From Dryocola sp051307055 (lineage in GTDB: Bacteria > Pseudomonadota > Gammaproteobacteria > Enterobacterales > Enterobacteriaceae), in the NCBI RefSeq assembly GCF_051307055.1, contig NZ_CP149994.1:4030001-4094000 (forward strand): a stretch of DNA of 64,000 bases, in the 5' to 3' direction. The notes under the pieces are model-generated. The model had not been told where the DNA came from, searched no databases, and was given only the letters and a program-made list of their open reading frames with translations. A program made the position numbers and the translations under genes. Below, piece after piece: positions 1-7,786 of this stretch (position 1 is the stretch's first letter; each line of letters starts with the position of its first letter).

Positions 1-798
1 CTGAGAAAGCTGTTCCTGCAGCATTTTTTGCAGATGAGGCTGCCCCGCCTCGTTTGGCCCCGGCGTATCCAGCAGCGTAAGCTGCCCGGATCCTTTTTGC
101 ATGCCCACCAGATGAATAAACTCCACCTCGATGACCGGCACATGCTCAATAGCGGCATAGGCCTTAAACGGGAAAGGAACCTCAAGCACGCCGGACAGAC
201 GCACCAGGTCGTTGAGGCTTTTCAGACAATGGAAAATGGGTTGGGCGCCAAGATAATGCTTCTCGAAGGTGCCGCCGCGAGCGATACGTATCAGCAGCTC
301 GTCCATATCCCGATCGATTTCCAGTTGCTGCATAAGCGCTTCACGATCGATCTCTTTTAATTTCTGCTGCAGCTCCCCCATCAGCGCTTCAATGGGTACA
401 ACATGCGGGAAATGGAGTATCGGTTCACGCTGGCCCGGCGTATGACGAATAAGCGTCGGCAGCGCTGTCATCGGCCGGTTACGGTTTGGCAGTACCTCGG
501 TGCCAATAATGGCGTTTATGGTCGTTGATTTACCTGCCTTCATGGTGCCGACAATAGCCAGCACCATTTCATGCTGGGTAATTTTACGCAGCTCGTTTTG
601 CAACATGGCCTGCTGAGAGTTAATACCGCGGGCGCTGAATTGCAGGGGAACAACGGGCGCCACGGCACGCAGGCTATTTAAAGTTTGCTCGTTTTGTGTC
701 GCGAACGGCACTGCTTTTAATGCATTCAGGTTCTGTAAGGCGAGCTGTAATAGCCGCTCAGTCTCCTGACTTAATTCGAAGATTGTTTGCGTGTGCAT
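1..798 (-). CDS. crfC: CrfC (YjdA), dynamin-like GTPase, C-terminus outside the window
   Basis: This is the N-terminal 266 residues of the clamp-binding, sister-replication-fork colocalization protein; the reading frame runs off the left edge of the window. The first ATG (complement of 796-798) gives MHTQTIFELSQE, close to E. coli CrfC. The GTPase signature is visible: a P-loop GTMKAGKST near residue 92, then LLDTPGPNEAG near 250, and the family-typical stretches NRNRPMTALPT and HYLGAQPIFHCLKSL between them. In E. coli the protein is a dynamin-superfamily GTPase that binds the DNA polymerase clamp and holds nascent sister forks together near mid-cell. The gene diverges from yjdM as in E. coli. 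The linker at residues 25-55 is not well conserved. Confidence 0.95.
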   Translation of the reverse strand, partial: MHTQTIFELSQETERLLQLALQNLNALKAVPFATQNEQTLNSLRAVAPVVPLQFSARGINSQQAMLQNELRKITQHEMVLAIVGTMKAGKSTTINAIIGTEVLPNRNRPMTALPTLIRHTPGQREPILHFPHVVPIEALMGELQQKLKEIDREALMQQLEIDRDMDELLIRIARGGTFEKHYLGAQPIFHCLKSLNDLVRLSGVLEVPFPFKAYAAIEHVPVIEVEFIHLVGMQKGSGQLTLLDTPGPNEAGQPHLQKMLQEQLSQ

Positions 799-1596
799 AA
801 AAAATGTTTCCTTAACTCAAATTATCCGGTTTTTATAAGAGCATTATTTTTTGTCCTAATGCTGTACCGGCTTTTATAATTACGTGAGGAAAATATTTTA
901 TTGTCCAATATCGCGCCAGAATCATTCTGGCTTTTAAATGTAGTCGCCAGCCCTGCGATAAAATAAGCATTACATGGGTAGTCCGGGGCATAAATGTCCC
1001 GACCAGGGTTTCTAATGGTTTGATTTAGCTCTATATCTGTGTTTTGGTGTGATTACCCTTTGCACCCAATAATTTCCAGATACCCTGGCGAGTGGCCAGA
1101 GAGTATGGTGCCACACAGCGTAGCGCATTTTTGTAGATAAACCGACAATAGCGTCAGGAATCTAACAGATTATTTAAAACTTAAAAATGGCTATTTAACG
1201 CCGGGCTATTTTCATATTCATACTCCAAAAACAATCAATCAGGAATAGATCGCAGATAAATAATTGCCTGCAGATCTTTATAACGTTCCAGAGATAAACC
1301 GCAGCGGGTCCTGCGCGTTTTGCCAGGGGCCGCAGATCGTTTACGTTCTGACGCCTGTAGCCATGCCTCTGGCTATTCAATCCTACCCCCGGCAGGTGAC
1401 AGGAGGCGTCAGCGCAACAAGTTTTTTGTTTCGCAAACCGCTATTGCAGGCCCGACGGCCAGCCCTTTCCGAATCCCCTACAAAAATAAGGATGTTGTGT
1501 ATAATACCGGTACTTTTTGGCGGTTCACCGCGATTTTCTCTGAAATGCCTGTTTTAAAGGTATTTCTAATTTTTATCCCTTTTTGAGGTTAACGCT
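799..1596. other. crfC-yjdM intergenic region, no gene supported
   Basis: This stretch of about 800 bases is AT-rich and holds no convincing coding frame. Short frames at 1195-1586 have no family resemblance and overlap each other. A perfect 7-bp inverted repeat (GCCAGAA, loop TCA, TTCTGGC) at 915-931 is followed by TTTTA and looks like an intrinsic terminator, although no plus-strand gene ends there. A TATAAT box at 1500-1505 with no clear -35 could serve yjdM, leaving a leader of about 85 nt. Confidence 0.5.
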
Positions 1597-1932
1597 ATGC
1601 AACTCCCTCATTGCCCACAATGCAATTCCGAGTACACCTATGTAGACAACGACATGTTCGTTTGCCCGGAGTGCGCACACGAATGGAATGACGCTGAGCC
1701 GGCGTCTGATGCGGATCGGCTGATTGTCAAAGATGCCAACGGTAACCTGCTGGCGGACGGCGACAACGTGACGATAGTGAAAGACCTGAAGGTAAAAGGC
1801 AGCTCTTCTATGCTGAAAATCGGTACCAAAGTTAAAGGGATCCGTCTGGTCGAAGGCGACCATAACATCGATTGTAAAATTGATGGTTTTGGCCCAATGA
1901 AGCTGAAATCCGAGTTTGTGAAGAAAAACTAA
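1597..1932 (+). CDS. yjdM: YjdM (PhnA family) zinc-ribbon protein
   Basis: The product is a 111-residue protein, the usual length for the family formerly called PhnA. The N-terminus carries a zinc ribbon with CxxC pairs at Cys6/Cys9 and Cys23/Cys26, and the rest is a small beta-rich domain (VKDANGNLLADGDNVTIVKDLKVK region) typical of PhnA_Zn_Ribbon plus PhnA domains. The molecular role is unsettled. Despite the old name it is not needed for C-P lyase activity and is not part of the phnC-P operon. A GAGGT ribosome site lies 9 bases upstream of the ATG. The gene sits between crfC and yjdN, as in E. coli. Confidence 0.95.
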   Translation: MQLPHCPQCNSEYTYVDNDMFVCPECAHEWNDAEPASDADRLIVKDANGNLLADGDNVTIVKDLKVKGSSSMLKIGTKVKGIRLVEGDHNIDCKIDGFGPMKLKSEFVKKN

Positions 1933-1949
1933 GGAATTACTGTTCTCCA

Positions 1950-1967
1950 CCCTCTCCGGAGAGAGGG
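1950..1967. repeat. CCCTCTC/GAGAGGG inverted repeat
   Basis: A 7-bp perfect inverted repeat with loop CGGA lies 17 bases past the yjdM stop. It has no T-run and is probably a dispersed palindrome or a transcript-end stabilizer. A sibling with an 8-bp stem lies between acs and yjcH at 31644-31663. Confidence 0.6.
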
Positions 1968-2053
1968 TAAAATCTTCCGCCTTTCCGTCTGGCTTGCCCG
2001 TGCGTCCGCAACTACACTTCTTCTGTATTCTGCATACAAAAGAGGAATGACTG

Positions 2054-2488
2054 ATGTCTGTTAGCCCCTATATTTTTTTTGACGGTACCTGTGAGGAAGC
2101 GATCGCTTTTTACCAACAGGCTATTGGCGCGCAGCTGCTTTTTAAAATGACCTTTGGTGAAATGCCAAACGATGAAGCGTCCCCGGAAGAGTGCGCCAGC
2201 GATTTTAACTGGGCGGACGATAAAATCATGCATGCCAACGTTCGCATCGGTGACCGTGAAGTGATGATGAGCGACGGAAATATGTGTGCGGATAGAGTTA
2301 AACACACCGGTTATGCGTTAAGCCTTGCGACCGGAGATGTAGCGGAAGGGCAGCGCTGGTTTGACAATCTGGCAGAAGGTGGGGACGTAACGATGCCGTG
2401 GGGCGAAACGTTTTGGGCCGAAGGGTTCGGTATGTTAACGGATAAATACGGCATTCCCTGGATGATAAACGTCGCAAAACCCGTGTAA
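2054..2488 (+). CDS. yjdN: YjdN (PhnB), VOC-superfamily protein
   Basis: The product is a 144-residue PhnB-like member of the vicinal-oxygen-chelate (glyoxalase/3-demethylubiquinone methyltransferase-like) superfamily. Family hallmarks are the start MSVSPYIFFDGTCEEAIAFY, MHANVRIGDREVMMSDG in the middle, and WGETFWAEGFGMLTDKYGIPWMIN at the end. It is a small soluble cytoplasmic protein with no proven substrate. The old name phnB came from its map position, not from a demonstrated phosphonate role. AGAGGAA lies 7 bases before the ATG. In E. coli phnC follows directly, whereas here about 2.2 kb of accessory DNA intervenes. Confidence 0.93.
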   Translation: MSVSPYIFFDGTCEEAIAFYQQAIGAQLLFKMTFGEMPNDEASPEECASDFNWADDKIMHANVRIGDREVMMSDGNMCADRVKHTGYALSLATGDVAEGQRWFDNLAEGGDVTMPWGETFWAEGFGMLTDKYGIPWMINVAKPV

Positions 2489-2508
2489 CTTGCCTCACCC
2501 ACCGAGCG

Positions 2509-2533
2509 TTAAGGCTTGCTAAGCGAGCCTTAA
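2509..2533 (+). terminator. Hairpin after yjdN
   Basis: Inverted repeat TTAAGGCT / AGCCTTAA with a 9-base loop, 20 bases after the yjdN stop. There is no U-run, so this is at best a weak terminator or a 3'-end stabilizer. Confidence 0.4.
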
Positions 2534-2746
2534 ACCCTGCCCTGCTTAAAGCTCGCCGGATAAAACCCTTTCTTTAATTCACTTTTTATATTTTGTCGCA
2601 TTAGTAATAATCACTGCTGTAATGATTATTATTTCAGGAAATTCGGGCAACCTCGCTGTTTAAACCTGAGGCTAAATCATCCTGAGGCGAAAATAATATG
2701 GCGTACCGCCCTGAAGAGAGTTTTTATATTTAAAAAGGATAGCGCA

Positions 2747-3302
2747 ATGCAGCTGCGCCCTTTGGTTACGGATATTGAATATATTCCGCACGACAACGCC
2801 ACATAATGCCTGCTACCGATCGCAATAGTCATATTACTTATGCTAATGCCAGGCTTACCGATACCAGCGGATTTACCCGTCATGCGTTAATTAAGCAGCC
2901 TCATAATGTGGTGCGCGCCTGGATATGTCTAAACCGATATTCGTGATATGCGGAGAGCGTTAAAAAAGGGACGCCTGATAAAAAACGGTTTAAAAATGGC
3001 GATTATTATTGGATGCACGTAAATGAACGCGGGTCACAGGAAGGGCTGCCGCTTCTGGCGTGGTCTGTCGGTACGCCGCAGTACAGGCCATGATTTCTCC
3101 CTTTTCAAAATCCTGGCGCTACGCGGGCATAGTCGCAACCTGCCGCTCGCGCTTCTGCCTTTTACCGCGCTGGCGCTCTGACTAATGGAGCTTAAGGGAC
3201 TGCCAACGGCAGGTCTGGTCGGCATTAATACTGCGCTATTTTTCATTACTTTATTTTGCCTGGGGCTACACATTTCCCGTCCGATGGAAAAACGGCCAGC
3301 AG
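2747..3302 (+). pseudogene. Decayed Aer-type aerotaxis/chemoreceptor fragment
   Basis: Three-frame reading recovers the PAS domain of an Aer-like receptor, shattered by frameshifts. AAAAGGA precedes an ATG at 2747. The first frame reads RPLVTDIEYIPHDNAT and stops at 2804. Restoring one lost base there continues it as LMPATDRNSHITYANA, then SGFTRHALIKQPHNVVR, which parallels the Aer PAS core (STTDLQSYITHAND, SGYT, QPHNMVRHPDM). Further frames give DMSKPIF, RDMRRALKKG and TPDKKRFKNGDYYWMHVN, again in Aer order. A hydrophobic anchor-like stretch (LPLALLPFTALAL, stop, then GLVGINTALFFITLFCLG) ending in RPMEK follows. HAMP and signalling domains are absent. The remnant ends against the 3' end of the minus-strand hydrolase gene. 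Confidence 0.82.
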
Positions 3303-3305
3303 GCG

Positions 3306-4520
3306 CTAGCGCGATACTGCCCACTCCCTCGGCGCCTCCCAGGGCGTACGGAAATAGCGCTGTAAAGAGCGCGGGGTGTAGCTGCCTGTCAGCCATTCTC
3401 CGTTGTCCGCGGATTGATACGGCAGCAACGATCCTCCCTTCAGACGTTCGACCGCCGAGTGGTGAATCATCATGGAGGAGGTAAGGGGTGCGGGCAATTG
3501 TCGGGGCGCGATGCGCTGCCAGGTCGTGGGCGGAAACCATTCGCAGTGCAAACGCCCGAGAGGGTCGGCAATCATTTCGCTGTGCAAAAGGTGCATACCC
3601 AGATCGTCGAGCGCGTCATGCAGCCACAAATAAGCGCCATTCGATAGCCCGCATTCTCCTGCAAAGCAGTTGTAGCCGCCTCCCACGTCGTGATGAATAC
3701 CGGGGAACATGACCTGAACGATGCGATCCCGGTTATCCCATACCGCGGGCGCCAAATCGCCACGCTGCTCGTCTATGGCGATGGCCTGCAAACCATATTT
3801 TACCTGGGGATGAAGCTCGTTATTACTGAAGCGGAAAACGCTCGTCCGCTGGTCGTTAAAATATTCAGGTATTCCCAGATGCCCTACCGTTTCCCATACC
3901 GCCACGGCCTCAACGGGCACGCCGGTCGTCATGCAGGCGGGGTCCACGCTGTTGTAAAAAAACACCGGAAAATCTCTTAGCACCGCCCCAAGCAGGTTAC
4001 CGCTTACTCCGGCCGTCTGCGCCCGGTGCTGCGCCCAGACGGCCGACGCCAGCCGCCAGCACTCTTCTTTGTTCCGCTCGTCGAGTCGTAACCTGTCCCG
4101 GTTTAACAATCCCTTATCTATTATTAAATTAGCCAGCATGCGCGCCGCCCAGGCGCCCTGACTGAACCCGACCAGATAGATACGGTCGCCCGGCTGCCAG
4201 TGGCGGCTGATAAAGGTATAGCCGCGCACAACGGGCGTAATAAAGCTGGCGCCGAACGTGCCGCCCAGCAGCTTCACAAAGCTGTTGTGCGGATCGCCTG
4301 CGCCATAAATATACTTTGCGACCTGCGCCACATCCCCGCTGCCGTCAATCCAGCTTTTTTCCTGTTCATTCGCCAGCAGCAGGCTTTGTTTATCCACCAG
4401 CCCCTTCATATCGATAAACAGCTGATAGACGTTGCTGACGGCCGCAATTTTTTCCACCCGCTCTGCAAAACCCGGGGCCACCCACGCCCCGTCCGCACAA
4501 AAAATTATATTTTTGCTCAT
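3306..4520 (-). CDS. DUF2235 / Tle1-like alpha/beta hydrolase
   Basis: The product is a 404-residue soluble protein of the DUF2235 family, which includes type VI secretion phospholipase effectors of the Tle1 class. Visible signatures are a serine-hydrolase elbow GFSQGAWAAR (Ser120), VAVWETVGHLG near 207-216 and PGIHHDVGGGY near 273-283; the last two match the conserved VWDTVG and HSDVGGG motifs. The usual N-terminal DGTWN is altered to ADGAW. There is no signal peptide or membrane segment. No vgrG, PAAR, adaptor or immunity-like gene is adjacent, so a secretion role is unproven. It could be a housekeeping lipase-like enzyme or an orphan effector. It faces phnC and lies in DNA that E. coli lacks at this spot. 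Confidence 0.85.
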   Translation of the reverse strand: MSKNIIFCADGAWVAPGFAERVEKIAAVSNVYQLFIDMKGLVDKQSLLLANEQEKSWIDGSGDVAQVAKYIYGAGDPHNSFVKLLGGTFGASFITPVVRGYTFISRHWQPGDRIYLVGFSQGAWAARMLANLIIDKGLLNRDRLRLDERNKEECWRLASAVWAQHRAQTAGVSGNLLGAVLRDFPVFFYNSVDPACMTTGVPVEAVAVWETVGHLGIPEYFNDQRTSVFRFSNNELHPQVKYGLQAIAIDEQRGDLAPAVWDNRDRIVQVMFPGIHHDVGGGYNCFAGECGLSNGAYLWLHDALDDLGMHLLHSEMIADPLGRLHCEWFPPTTWQRIAPRQLPAPLTSSMMIHHSAVERLKGGSLLPYQSADNGEWLTGSYTPRSLQRYFRTPWEAPREWAVSR

Positions 4521-4590
4521 TGTTTATGCTTCCCCAGAGATGTCCCTATAGCAAACGCAAAAACAGGGCTCGCGACAATACGACAAATAG

Positions 4591-4613
4591 CTGATTAGTC
4601 AGGAGACTTTACG
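4591..4613 (+). promoter_or_regulatory. Possible Pho box upstream of phnC
   Basis: CTGATTAGTCAGGAGACTTT, about 106-128 bases before the phnC ATG, loosely resembles the imperfect 7-4-7 Pho box in front of E. coli phnC. PhoB control of phn is established in E. coli. The match here is weak and no clear -10 was identified. Confidence 0.25.
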
Positions 4614-4718
4614 TTAGCCGCCACTGCCCGCGTACTCTTCATCTTTTCGAAACCTGGATTTAACAAAAAAGACACATTGCCCCGGCACCATAAGGCAACT
4701 TTTCGAGGAGGCGAAGTG

Positions 4719-5501
4719 ATGCAAACGATTATCCGCGTCAACAAACTGAGCAAAACTTTTAACCAACGTCAGGCGCTGTGCGCGGTGGATCTGGCGGTGA
4801 ATGAAGGTGAGATGGTCGCTCTGCTGGGGCCGTCCGGTTCAGGCAAATCCACCCTCTTACGTCACCTGAGCGGTTTGATTACTTCTGATAAGGCATCGGA
4901 AAGCCATGTCGAACTGCTGGGCCGCACGGTACAAAAGGCGGGCCGTCTGGCGAGCGATATCCGCAAAAGCCGCGCCCATACCGGCTACATCTTCCAGCAG
5001 TTCAACCTGGTGAACCGCCTGACGGTGCTGGAAAACGTGCTGACCGGCGCGCTGGGCACCACGCCGTTCTGGCGCACCTGCTTTAACTGGTTTACGCGCG
5101 AACAAAAGCAGCGTGCGTTACAGGCGCTGACCCGCGTCGGCATGGCGCAGTTTGCTTATCAGCGCGTCTCCACCCTGTCCGGCGGGCAGCAGCAGCGCGT
5201 GGCGATTGCCCGGGCGCTGATGCAGCAGGCGAAAGTCATTCTTGCCGATGAGCCGATTGCCTCGCTCGACCCGGAATCCGCACGCATCGTGATGGACACC
5301 CTGTACGACATTAACCGTCTGGACGGCATTACCGTCGTGGTGACGCTGCATCAGGTGGAGTACGCCCTGCGCTACTGCGAACGCATCGTTGCGCTGCGTC
5401 AGGGCCATGTGTTTTACGACGGCAGCAGCTCGGCGTTCGACAGCGAACGGCTGGGAAATCTCTATCGCAGCATGGCCCGCGTCGATGCGGTCGCTGCTTA
5501 A
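4719..5501 (+). CDS. phnC: Phosphonate ABC importer, ATP-binding subunit PhnC
   Basis: ATPase that powers phosphonate uptake at the inner membrane with PhnD and PhnE. The 260-residue protein has Walker A GPSGSGKST, signature LSGGQQQRVAIARAL and Walker B VILADEPIASLD. The start is set at the ATG giving MQTIIRVNKLSKTF, which matches E. coli PhnC and has GAGGAG 8 bases upstream; a frame open to 4677 adds 14 unconserved residues. This is the first gene of the phnC-P operon, with phnD 26 bases downstream. Confidence 0.97.
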   Translation: MQTIIRVNKLSKTFNQRQALCAVDLAVNEGEMVALLGPSGSGKSTLLRHLSGLITSDKASESHVELLGRTVQKAGRLASDIRKSRAHTGYIFQQFNLVNRLTVLENVLTGALGTTPFWRTCFNWFTREQKQRALQALTRVGMAQFAYQRVSTLSGGQQQRVAIARALMQQAKVILADEPIASLDPESARIVMDTLYDINRLDGITVVVTLHQVEYALRYCERIVALRQGHVFYDGSSSAFDSERLGNLYRSMARVDAVAA

Positions 5502-5527
5502 CACTTTTATCGACTCAAGGAACTGTC

Positions 5528-6544
5528 ATGAGCTACAAAGCCGTTAAGGCCCTCGCCTTTACCAGCCTGTTAAGCGTCAGCGCCCTGTTCAACGCGGCCC
5601 ACGCGGATGAACAAGAGAAAGCCCTCAACTTCGGCATCATCTCCACCGAATCCCAGCAAAACCTCAAACCGCAGTGGGACCCGTTCTTGAAAGATATGGA
5701 AAAAAAGCTGGGTATGAAGGTGAACGCTTTCTTCGCGCCGGACTACGCGGGAATCATCCAGGGCATGCGCTTTAACAAAGTGGATATCGCCTGGTACGGC
5801 AACCTGTCCGCCATGGAAGCGGTGGATCGCGCCAACGGGCAGGTCTTTGCGCAAACCGTAGCGGCGGACGGATCGCCGGGCTACTGGAGCGTGCTGATCG
5901 TCAACAAAGACAGCCCGATCAATAGCCTGAGCGACATGCTGGCGAAGCGTAAAGATCTGACCTTCGGCAACGGCGACCCTAACTCCACCTCAGGTTATCT
6001 CGTCCCCGGTTACTACGTGTTTGCCAAAAACAACGTAGCCGTGAGCGACTTCAAACGCTCGGTGAACGCCAACCACGAAACCAACGCGCTGGCCGTCGCT
6101 AACAAGCAGGTGGACGTGGCGACCAACAATACCGAAAACATGGATCGTTTAAAGATCACCGCGCCGGAAAAGTTTAAGGATCTGAAGGTTATCTGGAAGT
6201 CCCCGCTGATCCCGGGCGATCCGATCGTCTGGCGTAAAAACCTTTCTGAAGCCACCAAAGATAAAATTTATGACTTCTTTATGTCCTACGGCAAAACCCC
6301 GGAAGAGGCGCAGGTGCTTAAAGGCCTGACGTGGGCGCCGTTCCGCCCGTCCAGCGATCTGCAACTGGTGCCGATTCGCCAGCTCGCGCTGTTTAAGCAA
6401 ATGCAGGGCGTAAAGGACAACAAAGGGCTGGATGAAAAAGAGAGAACCAGCAAGGTGACGGCGCTGCAAAACCAGCTAAGCGATTTGGATCGCCTGACCG
6501 CCGCGCTGACCGCGATGAGCAGCGTGAATAAAGCGGTGCAGTGA
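5528..6544 (+). CDS. phnD: Phosphonate-binding periplasmic protein PhnD
   Basis: Periplasmic high-affinity receptor that delivers phosphonates to PhnE/PhnC. At 338 residues it equals the E. coli length. It has a cleavable signal peptide of about 26 residues ending AAHA, then the mature start DEQEKALNFGIISTES. GDPNSTSGYLVPGYY is the ligand-loop stretch typical of PhnD. AAGGA precedes the ATG by 7 bases. The transcript after the stop contains two strong hairpins and a further palindrome, which may stabilize phnD mRNA relative to phnE, as suits a binding protein needed in excess. Confidence 0.97.
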   Translation: MSYKAVKALAFTSLLSVSALFNAAHADEQEKALNFGIISTESQQNLKPQWDPFLKDMEKKLGMKVNAFFAPDYAGIIQGMRFNKVDIAWYGNLSAMEAVDRANGQVFAQTVAADGSPGYWSVLIVNKDSPINSLSDMLAKRKDLTFGNGDPNSTSGYLVPGYYVFAKNNVAVSDFKRSVNANHETNALAVANKQVDVATNNTENMDRLKITAPEKFKDLKVIWKSPLIPGDPIVWRKNLSEATKDKIYDFFMSYGKTPEEAQVLKGLTWAPFRPSSDLQLVPIRQLALFKQMQGVKDNKGLDEKERTSKVTALQNQLSDLDRLTAALTAMSSVNKAVQ

Positions 6545-6550
6545 AAACCA

Positions 6551-6668
6551 CTCTCGCCCTGGGAAAGAGAGCCGGGGCGAGAGCGAAACTGATTCAGAAC
6601 AATTTGTAGGTCGGGTAAGCGTAGCGCCACCCGACAAGTACGGTGGATGGCGCGTTATTCATCCACTC
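6551..6668. repeat. phnD-phnE intercistronic palindromes (REP-like pair)
   Basis: Three inverted repeats fill most of the 162-base gap. The first is CTCTCGCCC / GGGCGAGAG (6551-6583). The second is a REP-like hairpin TCGGGT ... ACCCGA (6611-6633). The third is GGTGGAT ... ATCCAC (6642-6666). The last two are the same modules found in the array after phnE. Such elements in operons usually block 3' exonucleases or attenuate transcription; that role is inferred here. Confidence 0.8.
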
Positions 6669-6706
6669 GACGAACTTTGCCGATTCACGAGTAAACGGAG
6701 CAACTC

Positions 6707-7489
6707 ATGCAACAAACCATCCAGATCGCTGTCCCGAAGCGAAGCTGGTTCTCGCAGCTATGCTGGGCGATTTTACTGGCCGTTTTGCTGGTCTCCTGGC
6801 AGGGTGCGGAGATGGCGCCGCTCACTCTGTTCCGCGACGCGGGCAACATGGCGACCTTCGCCGCCGACTTCTTCCCGCCGGATTTCAGCCAGTGGCAGGT
6901 TTACTTAAGCGAAATGGGCGTCACGCTGCAAATCGCCGTCTGGGGCACCGCGCTGTCCATCATTCTCTCCATTCCCTGCGGCCTGATGTGCGCCGACAAC
7001 CTCGTTCCCTGGTGGGTTTACCAGCCGATGCGCCGCCTGATGGACGCCTGCCGCGCCATCAACGAAATGGTGTTTGCGATGCTGTTCGTGGTGGCCGTTG
7101 GGCTTGGGCCTTTTGCCGGCGTGCTGGCGCTGTTTATCCATACCACCGGCGTGCTCTCCAAGCTGCTCTCAGAAGCGGTGGAAGCCATTGAACCCGGCCC
7201 GGTAGAGGGCATTCGCGCCACCGGGGCCAGCAAGCTTGAAGAAATTATCTACGGCGTGCTCCCGCAGGTAATGCCGCTGCTTATCTCCTACTCGCTCTAC
7301 CGCTTTGAATCGAACGTCCGTTCGGCAACGGTGGTGGGCATGGTGGGCGCGGGCGGGATCGGCGTCACGCTCTGGGAGGCCATACGTGGGTTCCAGTTCC
7401 AGCAAACCTGCGCGCTGATGATCGTCATTATCATCACCGTCAGCCTGCTGGATTTCCTGTCGCAGCGTCTGCGCAAACATTTTATATGA
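6707..7489 (+). CDS. phnE: Phosphonate ABC importer permease PhnE (intact)
   Basis: Inner-membrane channel of the phosphonate importer. The 260-residue protein is full length, unlike the E. coli K-12 gene, which is cryptic because of an 8-bp frameshifting duplication. About six hydrophobic segments are visible, beginning LCWAILLAVLLVSW. The cytoplasmic coupling (EAA-type) loop reads EGIRATGASKLEEIIYGVLP. The C-terminus DFLSQRLRKHFI matches the functional E. coli B protein. The intact frame implies that this strain can import phosphonates through this operon. Confidence 0.97.
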   Translation: MQQTIQIAVPKRSWFSQLCWAILLAVLLVSWQGAEMAPLTLFRDAGNMATFAADFFPPDFSQWQVYLSEMGVTLQIAVWGTALSIILSIPCGLMCADNLVPWWVYQPMRRLMDACRAINEMVFAMLFVVAVGLGPFAGVLALFIHTTGVLSKLLSEAVEAIEPGPVEGIRATGASKLEEIIYGVLPQVMPLLISYSLYRFESNVRSATVVGMVGAGGIGVTLWEAIRGFQFQQTCALMIVIIITVSLLDFLSQRLRKHFI

Positions 7490-7522
7490 CGGGAAAGGCG
7501 GCTGCATGAAACACGGCAAAAG

Positions 7523-7762
7523 CGGTGGATGGCACTGCGTTTATCCACCCTACGGCTCACCTGGTTTTGTAGCTCGGGTAAGCGTCGCGCCACCCGACAA
7601 TTACGGTGGATGGCACTGCGTTTATCCACCCTACGGCTCATTTGATTTTGTAGGTCGGGTAAGCGTCGCGCCACCCGACAATGACGGTGGATGGCACTGC
7701 GTTTATCCACCCTACGTCTCATTTGATTTTGTAGGTCGGGTAAGCGTAGCGCCACCCGACAG
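7523..7762. repeat. Three tandem 81-bp units of paired REP-like palindromes
   Basis: Units start at 7523, 7604 and 7685, an exact 81-bp period with only a few differences. Each unit carries two hairpins: GGTGGAT...ATCCACC, then GTCGGGT...ACCCGAC, joined by a short TTTTGTAG linker. Because 81 is a multiple of 3, both strands stay open across the array and yield artefactual 27-residue repeat peptides. The array fills the 297-base phnE-phnF gap. The design matches bacterial interspersed mosaic elements. Confidence 0.93.
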
Positions 7763-7786
7763 AAGCTAACCTGAGGAGCGACTGAA

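Noticed and set aside
1195..1586. Small frames of 61-97 codons between crfC and yjdM
   Set aside because: They overlap on both strands, lack ribosome sites and resemble no known protein.
7523..7762. Possible CRISPR array
   Set aside because: The whole 81-bp unit repeats with no unique spacers, each unit is two palindromes, and there are no cas genes.
7297..7769. Overlapping repeat-rich reading frames on both strands across the phnE-phnF gap
   Set aside because: They arise because the 81-bp palindromic unit is a multiple of three. The peptides are translations of REP hairpins and have no start signal or homology.
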